A DNA stretch of 14,457 nt from positions 1-14,457 of the forward strand of contig DNHS01000038.1 in NCBI GenBank assembly GCA_003485765.1, written 5' to 3'. Position 1 is the first letter of the stretch; each line of letters begins with the position of its first letter. Made by a program: the position numbers and the translations under genes. Shown here piece after piece: positions 7,179 to 13,258 of this stretch. The notes beneath the pieces are model-generated. The model ran no database searches. It was not told the origin of the DNA and was given only the letters and a program-made list of their open reading frames with translations. The stretch comes from Candidatus Omnitrophota bacterium (lineage in GTDB: Bacteria > Omnitrophota > Gorgyraeia > Gorgyraeales > Gorgyraeaceae).

Positions 7179-8292
7179 AAAAGTTCTTTTAATGTACATA
7201 ACCTCAAATTCAGGGCATTACAGGGCCAGCCTTGCGATCGAAAGCGCATTGAAGACGCTTTCTCCTGGCATGGTCACCATGAATATAAATGGTTTTGCCT
7301 ATACCAACCCTATATTTGAAAAACTGATCAATAGGACATACATGAGCGTCATAAAGAATAATCCTGAAGTATGGGAGTATCTTTATGACAATCCAAAGGT
7401 GCTCAAAAGCGTGCAGGGCATGAGAAACTCCATTCACAGGTCTAACTCTAAAAAATTAAAAGTCTTGATTCAAGACGAATTCAAACCTGATGCGGTTGTG
7501 TGCACCCAGGCATTTCCCTGCGGCATGGTGGCAGATTATAAAAAATATCTCGGATTAGACCTTCCGCTTTTTGGTGTCCTGACTGACCACGCGCCTCATT
7601 CATATTGGATATTTGATAATGTAGATTATTATATCGTGCCGTCTGAACTAAGCAGGGATCATTTTATGAGAAACGGCGTGGATGGCGCCAGGATAAGGGT
7701 TTTTGGCATCCCTATTAATCCACGATTTAGCAATAGGCACGAAAAAGAAGACATATGCAGAAAATTGGGGCTCGATAGCCGCAAGCGCACTATTCTTATA
7801 ATGGGAGGGAGCCAGGGCCTTGGCCCTGTTGAAAAAATGGTAAATGCGCTGGAGCGCATAGATCTTGATTTTCAGATTCTGGCAGTTTGCGGCATTAATA
7901 AGCGGCTTCAGAAGATATTGACCAAAAAGGAAAAAAGATATAAGAAAAGGATGCTGATTTTCGGCCTTGTGGAAAATGTGGATGAATTAATGGAGGCCTC
8001 GGATATTATAGTTACCAAACCAGGCGGACTGACAACTTCTGAAGCGCTGGCCAAAAGCCTTCCGATGATTATAATCCATCCGATACCAGGACAGGAAACA
8101 AAGAATACAGATTTTCTTTTACAGCAAGGAGTTGCGTTAAGGGCGGAAGACGAGGACGATGTAGCGGTCCTCGTGCAGGAACTTTTTTCAAGCAGCGTAA
8201 AATTAGACGAGATGCGTAAAAGAGCGGATTTAATAAAAAAACCAAACTCAGCAATGGATATCGCGCAGCTTATTCTGCAGGCGATTATATAG
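7165..8292 (+). CDS. MGDG synthase / processive diacylglycerol glycosyltransferase-like (GT28)
   Basis: The 375-residue product resembles the MGDG synthase and UgtP (diacylglycerol glucosyltransferase) group, related to MurG. The N-terminal acceptor domain has SNSGHYRAS (14-22) and TDHAPH (140-145). The C-terminal nucleotide-sugar domain has MGGSQGLG (213-220), VENVDELMEASDIIVTKPGG and TTSEAL, then a HPIPGQE loop. Family knowledge suggests transfer of galactose or glucose from a UDP-sugar to diacylglycerol at the inner membrane. The following genes for an acyltransferase and a polyprenyl-sugar-type glycosyltransferase support a membrane-lipid or envelope role. A GAAG 4 bases before the ATG may serve as the ribosome site, inside the aminotransferase gene. 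The sugar and acceptor are not determinable here. Confidence 0.85.
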   Translation: MSDHKKVLLMYITSNSGHYRASLAIESALKTLSPGMVTMNINGFAYTNPIFEKLINRTYMSVIKNNPEVWEYLYDNPKVLKSVQGMRNSIHRSNSKKLKVLIQDEFKPDAVVCTQAFPCGMVADYKKYLGLDLPLFGVLTDHAPHSYWIFDNVDYYIVPSELSRDHFMRNGVDGARIRVFGIPINPRFSNRHEKEDICRKLGLDSRKRTILIMGGSQGLGPVEKMVNALERIDLDFQILAVCGINKRLQKILTKKEKRYKKRMLIFGLVENVDELMEASDIIVTKPGGLTTSEALAKSLPMIIIHPIPGQETKNTDFLLQQGVALRAEDEDDVAVLVQELFSSSVKLDEMRKRADLIKKPNSAMDIAQLILQAII

Positions 8293-8308
8293 TAACGGCA
8301 GGAGATGG

Positions 8309-9190
8309 ATGATTTTTTATATTTTATATAGACTTGGTTATTTACTGGCAAATATTTTGCCTCTAAAGCTTGCTTACAGCCTTGCGAAAAGAGTTTCTTA
8401 TCTCCAGTATATCCTTTCCAAAAAAGATAGAAATGCAGTTGCGCAAAACTTGGGCATCATAACAAAGAAAGACGTTAAGGAATGCCAGAAGCTTGCCAGG
8501 AAGGTATTCAGGAATTTCGGGTTATATCTTGTGGATTTTTTCAGGATGTCAAGCCTTAGCAAGGAGGATATAAAAAAAAGGGTCAAGGTGGAGGGTATTG
8601 AAAATATAGACGGAGTTTTAAAACAAAATAAGGGCGGGATCATCCTTACGTGCCATATAGGAAATTGGGAGATGGGAGGCGTTGTCATGGCCATGCTTGG
8701 TTATGACATAAGCGCTGTTGTCTTGAATCATAAACACAAAAATATAAACGATTTTTTTATAAAACAACGCGAAGAAAAAGGCCTGAAGGTAATACCGATA
8801 GATCATATTATGAAACGCTGCGTATCAGCCCTGCGAAGAAAAGGCCTTCTGGCGATTGCGGGAGACAGGGATTTCACCAATAACGGGATGGTGATGGATT
8901 TTTTTGGCATGCCCACAAGCATCCCGAAGGGCCCGGCCATGTTTAGCCTGAAAACAGATTCGCCTATAATCCCTGGGTTTCTTATCAGGAGAGATTCTTT
9001 TAATTACAGCCTTATATTCGACAAGCCTATGTATTTAAAAGAAATTCCAGGGATGGATAAAGATGAAATTATGAAAGAAGCAAATAAAAAATTTGTAGCT
9101 AGCATGGAAAAATATATCAGGGCATATCCTGATCAGTGGCTTATATTCAGAAAATTCTGGGAAACGCCTGTTGACGCGTTAGTTATATGA
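8309..9190 (+). CDS. lipid A biosynthesis (LpxL/HtrB-like) acyltransferase
   Basis: The 293-residue product belongs to the lysophospholipid/lipid A acyltransferase family. A hydrophobic N-terminus (about 1-28) probably anchors it in the inner membrane. RNAVAQNLG (41-49) is the family's usual early motif. The catalytic HX4E is in LTCHIGNWEMGG (H116, E121). Later come AIAGDRDF and FFGMPTSIPKGPAMFSLK, which line the acyl-substrate site, and the C-terminal YPDQWLIFRKFW. Such enzymes add secondary acyl chains to lipid A, or acylate other phospho- or glycolipids. The presence of such a gene is the main sign of a Gram-negative outer membrane here. GGCAGGAG (8297-8304) precedes the ATG. It shares an ATGA overlap with the next gene. 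Confidence 0.9.
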   Translation: MIFYILYRLGYLLANILPLKLAYSLAKRVSYLQYILSKKDRNAVAQNLGIITKKDVKECQKLARKVFRNFGLYLVDFFRMSSLSKEDIKKRVKVEGIENIDGVLKQNKGGIILTCHIGNWEMGGVVMAMLGYDISAVVLNHKHKNINDFFIKQREEKGLKVIPIDHIMKRCVSALRRKGLLAIAGDRDFTNNGMVMDFFGMPTSIPKGPAMFSLKTDSPIIPGFLIRRDSFNYSLIFDKPMYLKEIPGMDKDEIMKEANKKFVASMEKYIRAYPDQWLIFRKFWETPVDALVI

Positions 9191-9861
9191 ACGAATCCAA
9201 TATTTTTATAGTAATCCCAACATATAATGAATCCAAAACCATAGGGGCTATTGTCAGAGCGCTGGAACAAAGAGGTTTCAGGGTAATTGTGATTGACGAC
9301 GGCTCCAAGGATAATACCATAGTAGAGGCCAATAAATTTGGGGCAGAGCTTATCGCGCATGCAAAGAATGCAGGCAAAGGCCGCTGTATACGCGAAGGAT
9401 TAGAATATGCCATGGAGAATAACTGCGAAGTTGTTATTACAATGGACGGAGACGGCCAGCACAGCCTTCGCGATATTGATAAATTTATTGATGAGTATAA
9501 AAAGTCAGGCTCAGATGTGATTTTGGGCAACAGGCTTCATAACCCCAAGAAGATGCCTTTCCTCAGGTGGTGCGTGAATCGATTTACGTCTTTTATAATA
9601 TCCCTTCTTATAATTGAAAGAGTTGACGATTCCCAATGCGGCTACAGGCTTATATCCAGAAAAGGCATAGAGAAAATGAAGCTCAATACTACAAAATATG
9701 AGATAGAATCAGAGATAATTATGGAGGCCAAGCGCAGAGGTTTAAAGATATCCTCTGTGAATATAGATTCCATCTATGAGGGCGAAGCCAGCCAGATAAA
9801 CCCATTTTTAGACACTGCAAGATTCGTAAAATTTATTATCAATGAATATACGCGAAAATGA
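9187..9861 (+). CDS. glycosyltransferase family 2, polyprenyl-phosphate sugar synthase-like
   Basis: The 224-residue product is a GT-A fold inverting glycosyltransferase of the dolichol-phosphate mannose synthase (DPM1) type. It has the nucleotide-binding IPTYNES (10-16) and VIDDGSKDNT (35-44), the metal-binding DXD in MDGDGQH (86-92), and the SQCGYRLISRKG block typical of this subgroup. It has no C-terminal transmembrane pair, so it is the short soluble form. It would load mannose, glucose or a similar sugar on undecaprenyl phosphate at the cytoplasmic face. The ATG overlaps the acyltransferase stop (ATGA), and the gene overlaps pcm by 20 bases. The donor sugar is unknown. Confidence 0.9.
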   Translation: MNESNIFIVIPTYNESKTIGAIVRALEQRGFRVIVIDDGSKDNTIVEANKFGAELIAHAKNAGKGRCIREGLEYAMENNCEVVITMDGDGQHSLRDIDKFIDEYKKSGSDVILGNRLHNPKKMPFLRWCVNRFTSFIISLLIIERVDDSQCGYRLISRKGIEKMKLNTTKYEIESEIIMEAKRRGLKISSVNIDSIYEGEASQINPFLDTARFVKFIINEYTRK

Positions 9862-10522
9862 TTTTGGAGAAATGCGGCGTAGAATGGTTATTGATCAATT
9901 ATCAGGCCGCGACATTAAAGACAAATTGATTCTGGATATTTTTGGAAAAGTCCCCCGCCACAAATTTACAGACCCTAAATTTTATAAAAACGCCTACAGC
10001 GATTTCCCATTGCCAATAGAAAATGAACAGACCATATCTCAGCCTTACATAGTAGCGCTTATGGCGCAACTCCTGGATATTAAAAAAAGCGACAGAATCC
10101 TTGAAATAGGGACTGGTTCTGGTTATCAGGCAGCAATACTTGCTGAGCTGGCAAATCAGGTGTTTTCAGTAGAGCGGTTAAAGAATTTAACAGAAAAGGC
10201 TAGGGCGGTTTTGGAAGAGATGGGCTATAAAAATATTACGCTTAATACTGGCGACGGTACAATGGGCTGGGAGGAATTTGCGCCTTTTGATAAAATTGTT
10301 GTTTCAGCCAGCGCAGGGTTTGCGCCGGAGCCTCTTATAAAACAGCTGAAATCGCCTGGCAAACTTGTTATGCCTGTTGGCCCGAGAGTCAGCCAGAAAC
10401 TTTTAGTCATAGAAAAAACAGCCGAAGGAGAAGTGCTGGAAAAAGAAATCTGCGGATGCGTATTTGTTCCATTAATCGGTAAATATGGATGGGAGGGTAA
10501 TAATGCAGGAAAGGATATTTAA
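9842..10522 (+). CDS. pcm: protein-L-isoaspartate O-methyltransferase
   Basis: Pcm methylates L-isoaspartyl residues in damaged proteins so that they can return to normal aspartate. The 226-residue product has the N-terminal MRRRMVIDQL helix, VPRHKF (38-42 region) and TISQPYIVALM (64-74), which forms the isoaspartate-binding loop. The SAM-binding motif is ILEIGTGSGYQAA (86-98), followed by the acidic VFSVER. The usual post-II segment VTAAA/P reads VSASAG. Length is normal. The gene starts inside the GT2 gene and ends inside the next gene, so it is tightly coupled in the same transcript; its function looks unrelated to its neighbours. Confidence 0.94.
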   Translation: MNIRENDFGEMRRRMVIDQLSGRDIKDKLILDIFGKVPRHKFTDPKFYKNAYSDFPLPIENEQTISQPYIVALMAQLLDIKKSDRILEIGTGSGYQAAILAELANQVFSVERLKNLTEKARAVLEEMGYKNITLNTGDGTMGWEEFAPFDKIVVSASAGFAPEPLIKQLKSPGKLVMPVGPRVSQKLLVIEKTAEGEVLEKEICGCVFVPLIGKYGWEGNNAGKDI

Positions 10523-10994
10523 TTTATTTGCATCATTTGGTTTGTCTCCAAAAGCAATAATCTTATTTTTAGGGGCACTGCCTGTTACAGAGCTGAGGGC
10601 ATCTATACCTATAGGGATATTATTGTTGAAAGAGAGCATTAGAAGCACTTTTTTCTTTTCAGTGCTTGGAAATATAGCGCCAATAGCGCCTGTATATTTT
10701 TTATTAAAACCTGTTTCTAAAAAACTCAGCAAGGTTAAATATATGCAGAAATTTTTTGCATGGCTTTTTAAAAGGGCAAAAGACCATGCAGAAATTGTGG
10801 AGAGATACGAGGCAATAGGACTAATGCTATTTGTAGCAGTGCCTTTGCCAGGTACTGGCGCATGGACAGGCGCTATAATCGCCTCGCTTCTACGTATGCG
10901 CTTTATGCCTAGTTTTATAGCTATTTCATTAGGAGTTATTATAGCCGCAATAATTGTAACGGTTCTTACGTTAATAGGCAAACTCGCCTTTTGA
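10503..10994 (+). CDS. small multi-drug export family (COG2426-like) membrane protein
   Basis: The 163-residue product is hydrophobic, with membrane segments at roughly 17-42, 48-70, 105-128 and 135-160. It carries the two conserved motifs of the family usually labelled small multi-drug export protein: LPVTELRASIPIGI (26-39) and PLPGTGAWTGAIIASLL (114-130). A basic, amphipathic stretch (about 71-100) separates the halves. The family label comes from an old export claim, and the real substrate is uncertain. GGGAGGG (10491-10497) sits 5 bases before this ATG, which favours it over the ATG at 10485. It overlaps pcm by 20 bases and is followed 7 bases later by the corrinoid adenosyltransferase. 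Confidence 0.82.
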   Translation: MQERIFNLFASFGLSPKAIILFLGALPVTELRASIPIGILLLKESIRSTFFFSVLGNIAPIAPVYFLLKPVSKKLSKVKYMQKFFAWLFKRAKDHAEIVERYEAIGLMLFVAVPLPGTGAWTGAIIASLLRMRFMPSFIAISLGVIIAAIIVTVLTLIGKLAF

Positions 10995-11001
10995 AGGATG
11001 G

Positions 11002-11562
11002 ATGGGTAAAATGATACATATCTACACAGGAAACGGGAAGGGGAAGACAACATCTGCTTTTGGCCTTGCGATGCGCGCAAGCGGCCAGGGGCTTAAGGTT
11101 ATTATATTTCAATTCCTGAAACCAAAATCGCTTGTAACAGGAGAGGAAATTACAGTTAGAAAAATAAAAAATATTAATTTGATGAAGTATGAAGAGGTTC
11201 ATCCAATGTTTATGGGAAAGAAGAATATTGTTCGAGCGAGGCCGAAGGCCGAATCGAGAACTAAAGAAAAAATAAAAAAATCTATCGGGAAAAATATGGC
11301 AGATGTAAAGAGAGCTATTTTTAGCGGCAAGTATAACATGGTGATACTTGACGAGATTATAAATGTTATAGACCAGGGATTTGCTGGTAAAAAAGAATTT
11401 CTAGAGCTGATTAAAAAGGCTCCAAAGGATATAGAGCTTGTTCTTACAGGCAGGGGTGATATCTCAGAGATAGAAAAATTTGCTGATTATATAACCATAA
11501 TGATAGACAAGAAACATCCTTTCAGGCAGCGCGTAAACGCCCGTCGCGGTGTAGAGTATTAA
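11002..11562 (+). CDS. cobO: corrinoid adenosyltransferase (CobA/CobO/BtuR type)
   Basis: This ATP:co(I)rrinoid adenosyltransferase adds the upper 5'-deoxyadenosyl ligand to reduced cobalamin or its precursors. The 186-residue product has the P-loop TGNGKGKTT (9-17), the segment VIIFQFLKP, the acidic VILDEI, and the closing block LVLTGRGD ... KHPFRQRVNARRGVEY typical of CobO. Residues about 76-87 (11229-11262) look like an in-frame insertion encoded by an imperfect palindrome, before the helix that leads to FSGKYNMVILDE. A second ATG at 11011 is also a possible start. The gene lies upstream of the riboswitch promoter, so it is probably expressed with pcm and the membrane gene rather than under B12 control. 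Confidence 0.92.
   Translation: MGKMIHIYTGNGKGKTTSAFGLAMRASGQGLKVIIFQFLKPKSLVTGEEITVRKIKNINLMKYEEVHPMFMGKKNIVRARPKAESRTKEKIKKSIGKNMADVKRAIFSGKYNMVILDEIINVIDQGFAGKKEFLELIKKAPKDIELVLTGRGDISEIEKFADYITIMIDKKHPFRQRVNARRGVEY
11231..11260 (+). repeat. palindromic insert inside the adenosyltransferase gene
   Basis: Within the cobO reading frame, two TCGA and two GGCC blocks are arranged as nested inverted repeats (TCGA 11232-11235 with 11253-11256; GGCC 11240-11243 with 11247-11250, loop GAA). This stretch encodes basic residues around VRARPKAESRT at a point where, from memory of related CobO proteins, about a dozen residues are extra. It resembles in-frame palindromic elements known in some bacterial genomes. 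The pairing is imperfect and the insertion is inferred without an alignment. Confidence 0.5.
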
Positions 11563-11585
11563 ACATGGAATTATGAATAAAAAGA

Positions 11586-11614
11586 TTGACATACTTTGAT
11601 TATTGGTGTATAAA
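11586..11614 (+). promoter_or_regulatory. sigma70 promoter for the riboswitch-cobC-cobU-peptide operon
   Basis: TTGACA (11586-11591) and TATAAA (11609-11614) are separated by 17 bases. Transcription would start near 11621, about 25 bases before the conserved riboswitch core. The 13 bases AGATTGACATACT are identical to those around the rplU -35 box. I see no terminator between cobO and this promoter. Confidence 0.85.
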
Positions 11615-11639
11615 AAATAAAACTGAATAGATTTTTATA

Positions 11640-11820
11640 TTGTATAAGGGAAGCTGATGTAAATTCAGCGCAGCCCCGCTGCTGTAATAGGAACGAAATC
11701 TGCGATAAGCCATTTTTCCGATTCTTCGGGATGAGAAGGCGCAAAGAGTAGGAAGCCTTAAGCCAGAAAACCTTACGATATATTAGGATATATTTTTTGC
11801 TGCGCAGGGCAGCATAAGGG
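11640..11820 (+). ncRNA. cobalamin (B12) riboswitch aptamer
   Basis: The stretch from GGGAAGC (11648) through GATGTAAATTCAGC to the CCCCGCTGCTGTAA block (ending 11686) matches the conserved cobalamin-riboswitch core. Further on, GATAAGCCA (11704-11712), GAGAAGGCGCAAAGAGTAGG (11733-11752) and the B12 box AGCCAGAAAACCTTA (11761-11775, consensus AGYCAGGAGACCTGCC) occur in the right order and spacing. It sits between a strong promoter and an intrinsic terminator. It would bind cobalamin and set expression of cobC, cobU and the peptide cassette. Exact ends are approximate. The B12 box and the usual GCCACTG are slightly diverged. Confidence 0.93.
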
Positions 11821-11840
11821 CCAAGTAAAACAGGGTGCAA

Positions 11841-11877
11841 CCCTTAAGTTCTCTAAAAAAGAGCTTAAGGGTTTTTT
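11841..11877 (+). terminator. intrinsic terminator, expression platform of the B12 riboswitch
   Basis: CCCTTAAG (11841-11848) pairs with CTTAAGGG (11864-11871), with an inner CTC/GAG extension, and six T's follow (11872-11877). The upstream TAAGGG at 11815-11820 can pair instead with CCCTTA (11841-11846), and GGGT (11833-11836) can pair with ACCC (11840-11843). Either would block the terminator. This is the usual on/off arrangement, in which B12 binding should favour termination before cobC. Confidence 0.88.
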
Positions 11878-11892
11878 AATTTAAGGCAGAAT

Positions 11893-12489
11893 ATGGTGAC
11901 AAGATTAATTCTTGTAAGGCACGGCGAAACACTTTGGAACGCCCAAAAAAGATATTGCGGCTCTACAGACATAGGCCTCAGCGCTAAAGGAAAAAGACAG
12001 GCAAGGCGCCTTAAGGAAAAGTTAAACGGCATGAGTATCCATAAAATTTATACCAGCGGAAAAAAACGGGCAATCCAAACTGCAAAAATAATCTTTCAAG
12101 GCGCAAAGATTAACAATATGCCGGATTTAAACGAGATGCATTTTGGGATATTTGAAGGATTGACTTACCGGGAAATCATGAAAAAATATCCAAAGATTTA
12201 TAACGCATGGTTAGAAAAGCCTCTTTGCGTAACTATACCGAAGTCTGAAAGTCTGTCCAGTTTTAGAAAAAGAGTTACAAGGGCGCTGAAAAGGATAATT
12301 TCTGTTAATAAAAATAAAACTATCGCTGTAGTCTGCCATGGCGGGCCTATCAGCGTTTTTGTCACCGTAATTTTAAAAACAAATGATTTTTGGAAGAACA
12401 TTCCGCGTTCAGCAAGCGTCAGTATCGTTGAGCATAATAAAGGATGCTTAAAGATTAAAGCGCTGAATGATATAACCCATTTGAATTGA
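11893..12489 (+). CDS. cobC: histidine phosphatase, probable alpha-ribazole phosphatase
   Basis: CobC removes the 5'-phosphate of alpha-ribazole phosphate (or of adenosylcobalamin phosphate) in nucleotide-loop assembly. The 198-residue product has the phosphatase signature LVRHGETLWN (7-16, catalytic H10), the TSGKKRAIQTA arginine block (54-64), the acidic NEMHFGIFEGLTYREI (80-95) and the second histidine in VVCHGGPIS (H149). Sequence alone does not separate CobC from other phosphoglycerate-mutase-like enzymes. The position between a B12 riboswitch and cobU makes the B12 role likely. AAGG lies 6 bases before the ATG. The stop codon is 8 bases before the preferred cobU start. Confidence 0.88.
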   Translation: MVTRLILVRHGETLWNAQKRYCGSTDIGLSAKGKRQARRLKEKLNGMSIHKIYTSGKKRAIQTAKIIFQGAKINNMPDLNEMHFGIFEGLTYREIMKKYPKIYNAWLEKPLCVTIPKSESLSSFRKRVTRALKRIISVNKNKTIAVVCHGGPISVFVTVILKTNDFWKNIPRSASVSIVEHNKGCLKIKALNDITHLN

Positions 12490-12497
12490 GGCACTCA

Positions 12498-13043
12498 GTG
12501 TCAAAGATTATCTTTATTTTAGGCGGAGCAAGAAGCGGGAAAAGTACGTATGCTTTGAGCCTGGCAAAGAAATACAGGAAAGTTGCTTTTGTCGCAACTT
12601 GCCAGCCGCTTGATAAAGAAATGCAGGAGCGTATCCGGCTGCATAAAAAGGTAAGGCCAGGACACTGGAAGACTTTCGAGGAGCCTAAAGACATAGAGGT
12701 TTTATCAGGGAAGATTGGCAATGAGTTTGACTGTATTATTATTGACTGCCTAACACTTTTGGTTTCAAATCTTATTTTGGACGGTTATAAAGATGGAGGG
12801 ATTCTCAAAAAAATCGATGCCATGCTGGTTAATTTTAGAAAGAAAAAAGCAAAAGTAGTCATGGTTTCAAATGAGGTAGGCCTGGGATTGGTTCCCGCGA
12901 ATAAATTAGGCAGGGCCTTCCGAGATGTGGCCGGTAAAGTAAATCAGATAATAGCCAAAGAAGCTGACGAGGTATTTTTTGTGGTTTCAGGGATACCTTT
13001 AAAATTAAACGAAAAAAGGAAAAGGAGGTGTAAAGATGCGTAG
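12498..13043 (+). CDS. cobU: adenosylcobinamide kinase / adenosylcobinamide-phosphate guanylyltransferase
   Basis: CobU phosphorylates adenosylcobinamide and attaches GMP, activating it for joining to alpha-ribazole. The 181-residue product starts with the P-loop GGARSGKS (9-16). It has the region DKEMQERIRLHKKVRPGHW, whose H49 corresponds to the guanylylated histidine of the family, then KTFEEP, DCIIIDCLTLLVSNL, VMVSNEVGLGLVP and GRAFRDVAGKVNQIIA. The GTG at 12498 has AGG 6 bases upstream and gives the family's usual N-terminus; a TTG at 12486, inside cobC, would add four residues. The last codons hold the Shine-Dalgarno sequence of the next gene, and the coding regions overlap by 8 bases. 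Confidence 0.93.
   Translation: MSKIIFILGGARSGKSTYALSLAKKYRKVAFVATCQPLDKEMQERIRLHKKVRPGHWKTFEEPKDIEVLSGKIGNEFDCIIIDCLTLLVSNLILDGYKDGGILKKIDAMLVNFRKKKAKVVMVSNEVGLGLVPANKLGRAFRDVAGKVNQIIAKEADEVFFVVSGIPLKLNEKRKRRCKDA
13022..13030 (+). promoter_or_regulatory. near-perfect Shine-Dalgarno of the peptide gene
   Basis: AAGGAGGTG is complementary over all nine bases to the 16S rRNA 3' end and sits 5 bases before the peptide ATG, inside the final cobU codons. It is the strongest ribosome site in this operon and fixes the start of a gene too small to be accepted on coding statistics alone. Strong translation fits a peptide precursor made in excess of its modifying enzyme. Confidence 0.88.
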
Positions 13044-13197
13044 CGGAAAAACAAAGAACAAGAAGATTGAAGCTGAAAGAGACAAGGGGGAGGATTCATC
13101 GGCAGTTTCTTATCGCCTGAAATGCGTCAAGACTGCTAATGGTTTGTCTCATTTTGTGATGTACGGAGATGTATCTAAAGAAAAGACTTTTCTTTAA
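13036..13197 (+). CDS. cbpA: putative RiPP precursor peptide (CbpA-like)
   Basis: This 53-residue peptide lies between cobU and a radical SAM/SPASM gene. Its first 22 residues are highly charged (Lys, Arg, Glu, Asp), as in a leader. The rest, from about residue 23, has a single cysteine (C30 in SYRLKC) and an aromatic/glycine segment GLSHFVMYGD (36-45), with a charged tail ending TFL. There is no signal peptide, Gly-Gly cleavage site or cysteine repeat. A near-perfect Shine-Dalgarno sequence and overlap with cobU support translation. From memory, NCBI protein families include a small modified peptide precursor CbpA found with radical SAM enzyme CbpB in cobalamin-linked loci. Size, position and neighbours fit, but the match was not tested. 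The modification and function are unknown. Confidence 0.75.
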   Translation: MRSGKTKNKKIEAERDKGEDSSAVSYRLKCVKTANGLSHFVMYGDVSKEKTFL

Positions 13198-13206
13198 ATC
13201 AGAACA

Positions 13207-13238
13207 TTGCAGGGGACAGGCATGCCTGTCCCCTGCAA
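13207..13238 (+). repeat. perfect 32-base palindrome (GGGGACAGG type) between peptide and maturase
   Basis: The left half TTGCAGGGGACAGGCA (13207-13222) is the exact reverse complement of 13223-13238, so the whole is a 16-bp perfect palindrome. No T-tract follows, so it is not a canonical terminator. GGGGACAGG palindromes recur in many environmental bacterial genomes as REP-like repeats thought to be moved by RAYT/IS200-type transposases. Here it separates precursor from maturase and could also stabilise the upstream mRNA or damp expression downstream. Confidence 0.88.
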
Positions 13239-13258
13239 ACAACGATGGGGCCATTTAT

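Noticed and set aside
13207..13238. Palindrome as an intrinsic terminator ending the operon before the rSAM gene
   Set aside because: No U-tract follows it, and a coding region with clear function begins 21 bases later.
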